The notes below the pieces were generated by a model. That model ran no database searches, was not told the origin of the DNA, and saw nothing but the letters and a program-made list of their open reading frames with translations. The translations under genes and the position numbers were made by a program. 64,000 bases of DNA from Ampullaceana balthica (lineage: Eukaryota; Mollusca; Gastropoda; Lymnaeidae): positions 2,118,001-2,182,000 of the forward strand of contig CALYLW010000017.1 of the NCBI GenBank assembly GCA_944989445.1, in the 5' to 3' direction. This document shows positions 23,052 to 34,476 of this stretch, in pieces. Each line of letters begins with the position of its first letter. Position 1 is the first letter of the stretch.

Positions 23052-23082
23052 CTCTAGGTGACGTGCAAGTGTAATGTCAACA

Positions 23083-23150
23083 TACTTGTGGTCGAGTGGC
23101 ACCGCGCTCCGCCGGCGTACTGAGAGTCACGGGTTCGAATCATTGTGATC
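23083..23150 (+). repeat. tRNA-derived SINE head
   Basis: Has a TGGTCGAGTGGC A-box-like sequence and GGGTTCGAATC, a good B box, about 45 bp apart. No acceptor stem can be formed, so it is not a functional tRNA gene. The downstream body is taken over by the minisatellite at 23161. Confidence 0.55.
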
Positions 23151-23160
23151 TTCATGAGAG

Positions 23161-23545
23161 GTACATTTGTAAAGTCCGTCAAAACACTATTGTGATGTCC
23201 GTGTCTGGTACCTTGTAAAGTCCGTCAAAACACTATTGTGATGTCCGTGTCAGGTATCTTGTATAGTCCGTCAAAACACTATTGTGATGTCCGTGTCTGG
23301 TACCTTTGTAAAGTCCGTCAAAACACCATTGTGATGTCCGTGTCAGGTACCTTTGTAAAGTCCGTCATAACACCATTGTGATGTCCGAGTCAGGTACCCT
23401 TGTAAAGCCCGTCATAACACCATTGTGATGTCCGAGTCAGGTACCCTTGTAAAGTCCGTCATAACACCATTGTGATGTCCGAGTCAGGTACCCTTGTAAA
23501 GCCCGTCATAACACTATTGTGATGTCCGTGTCTGGCACCGTTGCA
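23161..23545. repeat. Minisatellite, 46-47-bp unit, 8 copies
   Basis: The unit has GTAAAGTCCGTCAAAACAC, TATTGTGATGTCCG and TGTCAGGTACC. Copies drift from AAAACACTATT to ATAACACCATT along the array. Confidence 0.92.
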
Positions 23546-24229
23546 CCCACGCCTTATAAATGGCAGCTCCCCGTGGTGACTATACGATCAACTAACCACA
23601 TACGTCACGGCTACTTAGGTCATCCACGACTCATGCCCACTTCCTGGAGCCCACATGTCGAGGCGATGACTTACACACGGAAAGTCTGGGCTTAATTGAG
23701 GCCAGCAGGACGATCCAGGTCACGTGGGCCCAGTGGCGGAATAGGCAGTGGAGCAGAGGCGGTATCTCAGTCTTACAGAGTCCTCGCGGCTTGTGAGTTA
23801 AGAGCCTGACTGGGTCCTCGAAGCTTGGAAGTTAAGGTGTACAAATTTTAACCTTCTCCCCCCCCTCCCACCCACCTCCTTTCCCAACAACACATAAACA
23901 GATGAAATCAAAAGAACAATTTATTTGTTTTCATTTTGGTTAAAGTCTGACTTACCGTACTTACGCCAACAGTAATTAAACCCCCCTACACTCTTCTCAT
24001 CTTTACTTCGTCATTTTATTATTTTTTCATGTCATTAAATTTGTTTTTTGTTTTTTTAAATATATTTGTGCTAAAAGGTTTTTAATCTTTCTGTTGTTAC
24101 AATATTTCAAAGTATTTCAATTTCAAAGACAATGTGTTATGAACTGATGATCTAGAATCTATATAAAGGGGTGAGGGTAAACTATCACACGCACAACCTC
24201 ACAATATAGTCTATTAAACATGCTACACT

Positions 24230-24520
24230 AACTAAGCCCCTTGTCTCACTAAATGATCTAGTAAAACATTGTAAACTGATTTACCCATCGTCTCACTAAA
24301 TGATCTAGTAAAACATTGTAAACTGATTTACCAATCGTCTCACCAAATGATCTAGTAGAACATTGTAAACTGATTTACCCAACGTCTCACCAAATGATCT
24401 GGTAAAACTTTGTTAACTAACTTACCTAATGTCACACTCAAAGATCTAGTAAAAATTATAAGCTAACTTACCCCTTCTCTCACTTAATGATATGATAAAA
24501 CATTGTAAACTAACTAACCT
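24230..24520. repeat. 47-bp minisatellite carrying tandem copies of a CPSF2 splice donor
   Basis: Six units with the plus-strand core GTCTCACTAAATGATCTAGT then AAACATTGTAAACTGATTTACC. The seventh, partial unit is the CPSF2 exon end itself (GTCTCACTACATGATCC). Read in the gene's direction, each unit is an exon-like piece GATCATTTAGTGAGACG, then a donor-like GGTAAAT or GGTAAGT, then intron-like AGTTTACAATGTTTTA. The true junction has the same order, GATCATGTAGTGAGAC then GAG|GTTAGT then AGTTTACAATGTTTTA. Confidence 0.88.
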
Positions 24521-24686
24521 CAAGTCTCACTACATGATCCTGGGGGTTGTCTATGAGCCACCGTGCAAGTGTTCCGGGTGAGGTGCGATTGGTGAGAATG
24601 ATGCTATTTTTAGCGTTCCCGCACCAGGCGACGAACAGGTCACGGGAAAACCCACACTGAAGATCCGGGGTGCTGGCGAGGACAAC
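24519..24686 (-). CDS. CPSF2: CPSF2 exon: end of the metallo-beta-lactamase/beta-CASP region
   Basis: 56 codons, [18 protein letters not shown]..., then [20 protein letters not shown] and [11 protein letters not shown]. The pattern [18 protein letters not shown]...W...NSIILT-x-RT-x-PGTLAR is diagnostic for animal CPSF2. Its relative CPSF3 has an active-site module in the corresponding region, whereas CPSF2 lacks the metal ligands. The acceptor is CTTTCCTTCAATAG at 24687. I chose the donor GAG|GTTAGT because only then does the joined protein [20 protein letters not shown] align with the family without a gap; two nearer GT sites would lose 4-5 residues. Both ends are phase 0. The upstream exons are not found between here and 64000. 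Confidence 0.93.
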
Positions 24687-24843
24687 CTATTGAAGGAAAG
24701 AAAGGTGTGATGCTAATAACAACGCCTCTGCATCAACTAAATATTTTCACACAACAATTCAGCAATCAGATATCTTCTACTCAACGAAAAATTAAGTCAG
24801 TAGACTCCCATAAGAAAGTTCAATGAAGAGCATTGGATTAGAG

Positions 24844-25173
24844 CAGGGGTCGGGAAACCGTGGCTCGTGAGCCAGATGTTGCTCTACTGATGGCTGGATA
24901 TGGCTCTCAGACAAATCTTCGATTATTTTTTTTTAAAGTTTATTCAGACTCCTTTGATCTACATATTAATTGCATTATTTTTAAAAACAGTATTACAATT
25001 TTATTCAAAAGAATTCAGAAACATAATTATTGTACTTTAGTGTTGAAATTACACAAAATGCACACATGTACTTGAATTTTTAGTTTTAAACATAATGTAT
25101 GGCTCTCACAGAATTACTGTTCAAAATAAGTGGTGTTTATGGCTCTCTAAGACAAATTTTTTCCCTATCCTTG
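24844..25173. mobile_element. hAT MITE, 330 bp, CAGGGGTCGGGAAACC end
   Basis: The ends CAGGGGTCGGGAAACC and (reverse complement) CAAGGATAGGGAAAAAA are flanked by GATTAGAG (24836-24843) and GTTTAGAG (25174-25181), an 8-bp duplication with one mismatch. Subterminal TATGGCTCTC repeats are typical of hAT elements with CAGGGGTCGG ends. It lies 157 bp upstream of a CPSF2 exon. Confidence 0.75.
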
Positions 25174-27694
25174 GTTTAGAGGCACTCGGCATTGCAAGGC
25201 GAAGTTAACTATCAAGGCCAAGATACTTACGATAAAATCAAGTGCTTATGAGCCATGGAAATGGGAGAGGAAACGCGTGAAATATCGGCAAAGTTTATTA
25301 ATAGACCCCCAGCACGCCTCTAATAACATAAAGTTATCCCAGCTATCAAATTCAAAAGTTTCCTTCTCTTTTTATTTTTTAAAAATAAATTTTCCAATTA
25401 TCTTTGACTTTACTTTTTTCTGCTCTGTCCAAGGCCGATGAAGTATTATTTTATTTTGTATATATATTTTTTTTTAAAAATTTATTTAAAATTATCAGTT
25501 TGCGTAGACCCATCTTGTTTCAGTTTTTTTTTAACACCCCATGACTCAAAGGGAGTCCTCTAAATATAGTATGGCATCAAGACGTGCGCACGGATAGACA
25601 ATGTTCAACAGTGATTATCATTGAATAAGAAAAGAAAACAAAATTAGACAGCTCGATACCCATAAGGCCCGTCGCTTAATTATTTATTATAGAGACAAGA
25701 TGACATAATTAGCCGTTGAAGTCTCTGTATACCTGATCCAACGCTGCATTACAGATCTAACACAAGCCAACGTTCAAAGTCCATTTTTAAAAGAAATACG
25801 TCAAGCAGTTTGTAAAACAACACAACAGTTTTAATTGGAAAAAAAACCGCGTCGAAAAGCAACACAAAACCCTCACTTTGTGTGCGTGTGCTTTGTTTTG
25901 TTTTGCAAATGGCTTAAACAACAAAAAGGAAATATTATTTATTGGACAATTTCTGTTGCTATAAAATGAGATCGTATATCGTCTCTGGCGCGTCCAAGAT
26001 TTGGCAAGCCAAGCTGGCCATTCGTTTTTTTTACCGGGCCGCGGAATGCGAAAAACCGCTCGGAATGGGATATTCCCGGTCTCAATAGAGGGTTATTGGC
26101 AAGAGATGGGTTGGTATGGAAGAAATTCTGGAATTAATGTAAGCACACTATTGCGATCTCGGAGACGGACGCAAAACAACCCCCCCCCCAAATGTGCGTG
26201 AGTGTGTGTTGGCGGGGGTAGAGCAGATTTGCATGATGTGAAAACTAACTTCAATAAAGACGGCATTTGATCCTGTTCAAACAGATACACTCCAACCGAT
26301 ATTAGTCAACATAGTCAACAAAATATACAATCAATCAAATGAGTGAGGCAGCTTGCATCACTTATCACCTAGATAAAACTAATTTCTGTCTCTTGGTGTG
26401 TGGCCCGTGGGCGGGCGGGGGAGAAAGAGAGAGAACATGAATATAGGTACGTGCAGGATAGCCAGGTTGTATGGTTTCGTTTAAATATGGGAGGCGTTAT
26501 ACGGAGATTTCTAAACAAACAAAATTTCCGTTCTAATTTATTATATATGTACCTATCATAGCTTAAAATTTATTTCAAAAAGATTTATGATTTTAAAATT
26601 AATTTGGTAAAAGCAAAGAGAACGGTGCGCTCAATAAATTGTATTTTTGGTTGTTATATTTGTTTTGTTTTTTTTCTTTAAAAAAAAATAGACAACTAAA
26701 TCTAACCCAGACCCTAAAACTGAAACTACAACCTTAGACTCAATCGAAACTCGAACCTCCTCTTGACACTTAGAGTTCAAGAAACTAATGCCCTAACCCT
26801 GAGACCACAGAAGCTCTTGAATGGTATGAAATTTTTAAAAATCTTATATCAAATCGGCAAGTAGTCACATGACCAGCCAAAAACATTTGCGTATGACGCT
26901 AAGAATCATGGGAAATATCTGTCTATAAAGCCCAGCGTTATACGGAGATATCTCCGAATAATCACTTCGTTTAAATATTGTACAAAATAAAAACTTTATT
27001 GACTTGGGAGAAAGAAAAAAAAAGAAAGAAAACGCTATTACAGAAAATTCAGTCCTTCCAATGAAACCCTATACCATCAGCAAAGCTGAGTGTTTACGGC
27101 AACGGCCCATAGAGACAGGCCAGAACTATCTCAAATATTCAGCACTGGTCTATCTATACAGAATCTGGGACATACGGAAGGGGGTATGTAAAGAAGCCGG
27201 TATTATCTTCCCGTGCAGTCAAATAGGAGTGGTCTACTCACGTCTCTGTGTCGAGGCGCGCGCGTTTGAAACACTTTTAGCAGGTTTATTGCGTTTTCTA
27301 CAGTGGACGGCTAGCGATGACGACTTTACATACCGACCATCGGCTTCTAGGAGTTAGTCAAAACTTTCGGCACAATCACGCCCTCCCGTTCCTTCCGTCA
27401 TTTTTTGTTGTTGTTTTTTGTTGTTGTTTTTTAAGGTTGCACGCGGCTATACATAAACGTTGCAGGCGATTAACATAAAAAATATGCTCAGGCCTGTTTT
27501 CCATATCAATTACTCAGTCATACACACCAACAACAAATGGTAGCACTGGGTTCCACTGTTTTAGCTTTCTGCACCTTTCAGTATGGCTTAAATGTAAAAA
27601 AAATAAATTTTTTAAATATTTTTTAAAAAAAAATATATAAAAAAAAACCTTGTCGTAACTTTTAAATCAAGTCAAGTATTTAATAAAAAGAACA
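25174..27694. other. Non-coding stretch, probably CPSF2 intron
   Basis: AT-rich with A/T homopolymers. GCGTTATACGGAGAT occurs at about 26493 and 26935 and TTCGTTTAAATAT at about 26478 and 26964, a pair of direct repeats in swapped order. A plus frame of 117 codons (27004-27357) has no motif. No CPSF2-like exon is seen. Confidence 0.4.
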
Positions 27695-28197
27695 CGTAAA
27701 AAACTAAGTTTTTTACTAAAATTCCTTTATGTACGAGAAATAACTAAAAGAATGTTCATTATAATACGCAGCGCAAGACAATCCAAAAATACAACATTTT
27801 AGTTATGTCTCGAAAAACGTGTTTAATATAATGCGCACCGATCGGGAATATGTTTATAAATAGTATTGTCAATATAATACGCACCGAATCGCGCAACAGG
27901 AAAGTATTAATAAAAAGGTCGTTCAATATAAACGCACCGCGACACCCTTATCTCAAAAATTTAACATGATACATAGAGATAAATAAAATAAACAAAAAAT
28001 TCAATAATTGAATTACAGTACATGCGATCTGAAATTTCGATACCTCGTTATTATCATCGGCACGAGTCTGCCTGCAAAATTTCAGCTCGCTAGCTTACGA
28101 GGAAGTGGCTTAAAAATCGATCCAAAGTTTTTTCGACGAGCAAGCAAACAAGCAAGCAATCAACTAGACATCACGAGTTAAAATAAAGGATTTAAAA
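27695..28197 (-). repeat. Dispersed repeat, family A, copy 2
   Basis: Reverse orientation relative to 17843-18326. Shows CGTAAAAAACTAAG, TTCATTATAATACGCAGCGC, AATATAATACGCACCG three times, CAGTACATGCGATCTGAAAT, AAGCAAACAAGCAAGCAA and ATAAAGGATTTAAAAA in order. Confidence 0.75.
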
Positions 28198-28305
28198 ATA
28201 AATTTGCACTGGAACAAACAAAAACGACCTCTTGGAATTGTTTATGAAATTTAAGTTGAGTCCCTTGGCCCGTTTTTTTATTGTCATCGATCTTTCTCAC
28301 ATTCA

Positions 28306-30276
28306 AACCACTTCTACCACCAACATAAAGACCTGCAATCTCACCTCCTTGGGGGTACTTAACCCCTAGCCTTGATGGTAACTCTACCACCAACATAAAG
28401 ACCTGCAGTCTCACCTCCTTGGGGGTACTTAACCCCTAGCCTAGATGGTAACTCTACCACCAACAGAAAGACCTGCAGTCTCACCTCCTTGGGGGTACTT
28501 AACCCCTAGCATAGATGGTAACTCTACCACCAACATAAAGACCCGCAGTCTCACTTCCTTGGGGGTACTTAACCCCTAGCCTAGATGGTAACTCTACCAC
28601 CAACATAAAGACCTGCAGTCTCACCTCCTTGGGGGTACTTAACCCCTAGCCTTGATGGTAACTCTACCACCAACATAAAGACCTGCAATCTCACCTCCTT
28701 GGGGGTACTTAACCCCTAGCCTTGATGGTAACTCTACCACCAACATAAAGACCTGCAGTCTCACCTCCTTGGGGGTACTTAACCCCTAGCCTAGATGGTA
28801 ACTCTACCACCAACATAAAGACCTGCAGTCTCACCTCCTTGGGGGTACTTAACCCCTAGCCTTGATGGTAACTCTACCACCAACATAAAGACCTGCAGTC
28901 TCACCTCCTTGGGGGTACTTAACCCCTAGCCTTGATGGTAACTCTACCACCAACATAAAGACCTGCAGTCTCACCTCCTTGGGGGTACTTAACCCCTAGC
29001 CTAGATGGTAACTCTACAACCAACATAAAGACCTGCAGTCTCACCTCCTTGGGGGTACTTAACCCCTAGCATAGATGGTAACTCTACCACCAACATAAAG
29101 ACCCGCAGTCTCACCTCCTTGGGGGTACTTAACCCCTAGCCTAGATGGTAACTCTACCACCAACATAAAGACCTGCAGTCTCACCTCCTTGGGGGTACTT
29201 AACCCCTAGCCTAGATGGTAACTCTACCACCAACATAAAGACCTGCAGTCTCACCTCCTTGGGGGTACTTAACCCCTAGCCTTGATGGTAACTCTACCAC
29301 CAACATAAAGACCTGCAGTCTCACCTCCTTGGGGGTACTTAACCCCTAGCCTTGATGGTAACTCTACCACCAACATAAAGACCTGCAGTCTCACCTCATT
29401 GGGGGTACTTAACCCCTAGCCTAGATGGTAACTCTACAACCAACATAAAGACCTGCAGTCTCACCTCCTTGGGGGTACTTAACCCCTAGCATAGATGGTA
29501 ACTCTACCACCAACATAAAGACCCGCAGTCTCACCTCCTTGGGGGTACTTAACCCCTAGCCTAGATGGTAACTCTACCACCAACATAAAGACCTGCAGTC
29601 TCACCTCCTTGGGGGTACTTAACCCCTAGCCTAGATGGTAACTCTACCACCAACATAAAGACCTGCAGTCTCACCTCCTTGGGGGTACTTAACCCCTAGC
29701 CTAGATGGTAACTCTACCACCAACATAAAGACCTGCAGTCTCACCTCCTTGGGGGTACTTAACCCCTAGCCTACATGGTAACTCTACCACCAACATAAAG
29801 ACCTGCAATCTCACCTCCTTGGGGGTACTTAACCCCTAGCCTAGATGGTAACTCTACCACCAACATAAAGACCTGCAATCTCACCTCCTTGGGGGTACTT
29901 AACCCCTAGCCTAGATGGTAACTCTACCACCAACATAAAGACCTGCAGTCTCACCTCCTTGTGGGTACTTAACCCCTAGCCTAGATGGTAACTCTACCAC
30001 CAACATAAAGACCTGCAGTCTCACCTCCTTGGGGGTACTTAACCCCTAGCCTAGATGGTAACTCTACCACCAACATAAAGACCTGCAGTCTCACCTCCTT
30101 GTGGGTACTTAACCCCTAGCCTAGATGGTAACTCTACCACCAACATAAAGACCTGCAGTCTCACCTCCTTGGGGGTACTTAACCCCTAGCCTAGATGGTA
30201 ACTCTACCACCAACATAAAGACCTGCAGTCTCACCTCCTTGGGGGTACTTAACCCCTAGCCTAGATGGTTACTCTG
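28306..30276. repeat. Minisatellite, 70-bp unit, about 28 copies, with higher-order structure
   Basis: The unit contains CTACCACCAACATAAAGACC, TGCAGTCTCACCTCCTTGGG and GGTACTTAACCCCTAGC. Divergence between units is very low. The linked variants CTACAACC, CATAGATGG and ACCCGCAG recur together at about 29015-29110 and 29435-29530. That spacing is six units (420 bp), so a multi-unit block was duplicated. Confidence 0.95.
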
Positions 30277-31809
30277 TCTAAGCTCACGCTCTACGTCACC
30301 CAAACCCATGCGGTCAATAACATATCTAGAGATTTTAAAAAAACACACCAAGATATGGCCCCCCTCATCCCCACGCCCCACTGATTGAGAGATAAACTCC
30401 ATTGTTGTGGCCGTCAAATGAAGCGGTTCCGTGCACTAGTCAGGCATCCTATCGGTTGTCTCTCTCCCCCCTCCCCCACCCTCACCGCCCGATGGGAGGA
30501 AGACCCTGGGGAACTGTCTCGATTAATGGAAGGAAACCTTACACCGGCCCGGAGTTCATCTAGACAGCTGATTTCCGATCAACTTGAAAGCTGCTACGTG
30601 ACTGCAGGACCTTATTCGCACGCCCTTAACCCCAGGAACAGGATACGGTGGATAACGCGGCGACCGAAGTCACTGGATATTGGATACGACTTGGAACTAA
30701 AGACACGGCAGTTGACAAATTGGAATAACAACTGCACCGGACAGCAGAACTTTAAAAAAAAACAACAACAAACAAACAACTCCTATATGTAAACATTTTA
30801 CAGTTAGTTAAAGTTACGGGTTTTTGCGAGGTTAATGTTTCTAACCTCGAAACTTTCAACTAGCCAGGCTAGGGGCTAGATGGTTAAATTAAAGGCTTTC
30901 AACTCGGCGATGGGGGGATCGATCTGTTGAAACGACGCTACTGCTCCAGGCAATTCTTGTTAGTTGTGGACAAATAGCTATAGCTAACGATAACCCTAGC
31001 CCTAACCGTCGCAAGGCAATGTTGGGTCTGTCAGTAGCCGATGGGCATGATCTTCTAGCCAGATGATGCTGGCTTCACAATAACGAAGGAATTTTTTAAG
31101 TAGGTAAATTTGATAAAATATCAATTGTTAGTTCTGTTGGGATATTAAAACTGTATTTATCTTGGCTAATAAACATTTTGTAAAGTTATTATTTAGAAAA
31201 ATAGAAGAAAAAAAAGTGCCAAATATAAAATTCCATACCAGGGGAAGTATTTTCTGTTGGTGAAAATAATTGTGCACTATAATGTCAGCTACAGTATATT
31301 TGAAGGGGGGAAAAGTGAAAAGGGCCAGCCGACAGAAATCAAGGGCTAATGTGTCAAACGGGCATTCAAAGGGCCAGCCGAACTAGACACTTGTTGACCT
31401 CTATAGCTGACCACAAGAGTTGGGAGATGAGATCAGCTGTGTTGCGTCCCACGGCGTACAAAAAAAAAGTTTGGAAAATGTGCGGAAGTCAGACAGCCAG
31501 GCGCCAACGGCATTAGTAACAAGAAACAAAAAGAAAGAAAAGTAAACTTTGCCTCTTTATAATTTCTAGTTTATTGAATTATAATTTCAGCACACAAAAA
31601 TCTTCTGACTCGTGATCAATTGACCGACTTTCAAGGTGACTTCAACTTCATGTGGGGTAGAACTTTGCAATGCAATTTATTATTATTTTTATTTTTAGAT
31701 TTTTACTTGACAGTCAAGCTTAGTCAGGATTCGATTGTTCAAACACCAAAACCAGCTGTATTGCATAGTGTTACACAAAGCTCGACGATGACTTTTGTTG
31801 TTGAAATAA
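30277..31809. other. Non-coding stretch
   Basis: A plus frame of 135 codons (30385-30792) is moderately GC-rich but has no recognised domain or splice evidence. GGGCCAGCCGA occurs twice, at about 31322 and 31370. Nothing else is supportable. Confidence 0.35.
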
Positions 31810-33190
31810 ATAGTAAAATTAAACAACCCCGTAAAAACAAAGTTTTTGACTATAAACCCCTTATATATGAGACGTAACTTAAAGTATTGAATATGTTCAA
31901 ACGCGACAAACATTTACAGACTGAAACCGACTGATGTCCCCTGGCTTTAAAACCGGGGGAAAGGGGGGGAGGGGGTGTGGACATCGATGAGTGGTGTGAA
32001 CGCGTACTCAACTGGCGCGTGGGTGACAAACAATAGCAAACAGTGAAATAGAATTACATGTTAATTTCAGCTCGATAGCATCACGGGAAGTGTGTCATTT
32101 TTAAATCCCTTATTTTAACTTCGAAATCTGGTCTCTCTGTCTCCCTCTCTCTCTCTCTCTGTCGTCATCTCTTCGTACGTCGGGCAGAAAAATAAAAGTC
32201 GAAAATGACCCACTTCCCGTGATGCCATCGAGCTGAAATTTTGCACATAGACTCGTTTCACCTAACAATGCATCGTATCAAAATTTCAGATCGATTGCAC
32301 GTATTGTAATCAAATTAATGAATTTTTAGTTTATCTCTATACAACATACGTAATTCAATTTCACGGTTTTTTATTGGCTTTGTTCCACGTGCCAGTTCAC
32401 GCGTTGACGCCACCCATCGATGTACCGGGGTGCTTTTGTTTACATTTTACGTGTCACGCTGAGCTCGGTCCAGCGATCGGTGACCAGACCTTTCCCCTCT
32501 CCCCGCCCCCCACCCCGGATATACAGTAAATGGGAGTTAAGGCAGATTCAGTCTGTAAATGTTTGTCGCTTTTGAACATGATCAATACTTTTAATTATGT
32601 CTCATACATAAGGGATTTATAGTCAAAAACTTTGTTTTTACGGGGTTGTTTTATTAAATCCCTTATATTAACTTCACCACCATCTCTCTCTCTCTCTCTG
32701 TCTGTCGTTCATCGTCGGGCGGAAAAATAAAAGTCAAAAATGATCCACTTCCCGTGATGCCATCGAGCTGAAATTTGGCACTTAGACTTGTGTCACCTAA
32801 CAATACATCGTATACAAATTTCAGATTGATAGAAGGTACCGTAATTAAATTAATGCATTTTTAGTTTATCTATATAAAACTATATGTAGCAGTCGCTATT
32901 GTTTACATTTTACGGGTCACTTGACTTCACGCCAGCCACCGATGACCACATATCGTGTTTTAACCAGGAAGAATTCACTCAGTTTCAGGCTGTAAAATGT
33001 TTGTCGCGTTGGAACATAATCAATACTTTAAGTTCTGTCTCATATATAAGGGATTTATAGTCAAAATCTGTGCTTTTACGGGTTTTTTAAAATTTACTTT
33101 TGTTTTTCCACCCGCCCACTTGCTCGAAGACGAACGACAGAGAGACAAGATTTCGAAGTCAATATAAGGGATTTAATGAAAGCGGAGCTC
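31810..33190. repeat. Cluster of three family B dispersed repeats
   Basis: One copy in forward orientation (about 31830-32090) and two in reverse (about 32100-32660 and 32650-33180). Shared words are CGTAAAAACAAAGTTTTTGA, ACAAACATTTACAGACTGAA, CCGATGACCA, CACTTCCCGTGATGCCATCG and AAATCCCTTATATTAACTTC. (CT)n tracts lie next to the AAATCCCTTAT ends. The cluster abuts a G-rich stretch where the LTR element inserted. Confidence 0.65.
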
Positions 33191-33300
33191 ACATAAGTTA
33201 GATTGATGTCGATGTGACTGTAAGACTACGTGTGTGTCCGTGTGCAAATGCGCGTTTAACACGGGGGGGGGGTGTGGGGGGCACAAAAATGGGGGGGGAT

Positions 33301-33608
33301 TGTCACATCTGATTAACATAATTTTGTGACGTAAGGTCACATGTATGGTGGACGCGGGAAGAAAGGAGCATTTCTATTGGTTGAAAGTGTTGGGCGAACA
33401 GTTGTGTGTAGACTTCCGACGAGGGAAGGTTGTATCGTGTATGCTTAAGATTTCCACGTCATATTACCTCAAATGATTCTTATGTGTACAATATATATAT
33501 ATATTAAAGTTGTTTTGGATAAATGAATTCGTCAGTGAATTATTGTGCACAAGATTAATTACTGTGAGAACGCCTACATAAAAAGAGTTACAAAGTAACA
33601 TCGTTACA
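33301..33608 (+). repeat. 5' LTR
   Basis: 308 bp, TG...CA ends. Carries a (TA)n stretch followed by TTAAAG near 33490-33510 that could serve as a TATA region, and GTGACGTAAGGTCAC near the start. By eye it is identical to the 3' LTR once the hAT insertion is removed. Confidence 0.95.
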
Positions 33609-33626
33609 TTGGTGTCGAAGTAAAAG
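33609..33626 (+). promoter_or_regulatory. Putative primer-binding site
   Basis: TTGGTGTCGAAGTAAAAG follows directly after the LTR terminal CA, the position where the tRNA primer anneals. I cannot assign the tRNA by eye. The leader from here to 34476 has no supported gene. Confidence 0.55.
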
Positions 33627-34476
33627 TTCCATGTGAACACTGTACAAGAGATTTCAAGAAAGACTTGAAAGAGGTTTCGTGGAAATAAGTATGGATATTT
33701 CCAAAAAAGGAAAGTATTCTTTAAAATAAGAAATAATACCAGCTATAGTATTTTTGAATATTCAAGTTCGTAAGAAGCTGTGAATAAACTTTTGTAGTTC
33801 AATGAAAATACAAGAAGATTTCAAAATGGCGGCATTAACGGCAGATATCCGCAGTATATACAACTAGGTCGCCTAGTTGGTTCTACGTCATAGTACAAGC
33901 ATACTACACAGTACTGGCATCTGGGTCGTGTAGGCTTACTGAATGGTGACACACGGTGAACATATATAGGTCGTGACGTCAACAGGCTTAATGCTAGTTG
34001 ATTCCAGGAAATATTAGTAATAGTAAACATAACATCGAACCGAGAAGCTATGGACCATGGACTATTCAATGTGTTGGTGTGAATTATAAATAAAGAAACG
34101 GAATTCTTATCCATTCATTGTGTGAAGAGTTTGATTATCGCAATTTTGGATTAATGGAGTGAACTAAATTGTTTAAAAACTACTCAAAAATTGAAATTTT
34201 AACCAAGTGACTTTTATTCAAAACGATCGGACCATTTAATATATTTTGTCAATCTGAGGGAGCGTATATATAAAGTATACTAAAGATCCCGTGTGAGGAT
34301 TCTTTTGTTGCCTCACCTTGTCAATAACTAGATTTCATGGTTTAGACGTGTCACTTATTTGAACTTAACATTTTTGAATTCAAGATATTTCATTTGGACG
34401 ATTTATAACTTTATCAATATATATACATACATTCCTTACCGAATTGCTAGATTCATATTATTCAATCAAACAAAAC

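Larger units (their letters stand above)
12563..24518 (-). other. CPSF2 intron, about 12 kb, full of repeats
   Basis: Runs from donor GTTAGT (24518) to acceptor TTTGTTCAG (12563). It contains five minisatellites, a Tigger element, a hAT MITE, a SINE head, a palindromic element and a family A repeat. Stretches without them (12563-13360, 13985-14362, 16061-17070, 17314-17842, 20896-22891, 23546-24229) show no other exon. A degenerate 25-30-bp repeat with TGGGCACTGTCTT words covers about 12780-13050, and a (CT)n tract lies near 22533. A 60-bp GC-rich open stretch at about 16140-16200 (minus) is noted under rejected items. Confidence 0.75.

Noticed and set aside
23083..23150. Functional class II tRNA gene
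   Set aside because: Box A and box B are present, but no acceptor or anticodon stem can be paired.
24531..24536. Alternative donors GTA|GTGAGA and CAT|GTAGTG for the CPSF2 exon
   Set aside because: Either would delete 4-5 residues from a conserved stretch; GAG|GTTAGT gives a gap-free protein.
30277..30345. Possible minus-strand exon (acceptor TTTTTTTAAAATCTCTAG, frame YVIDRMGLGDVERELRQ) next to the 70-bp array
   Set aside because: It matches no part of CPSF2 or any other family I know, and the donor is weak.
30995..31010. Interstitial telomeric repeat (CCCTAGCCCTAACC)
   Set aside because: Only two imperfect units, within chance expectation.
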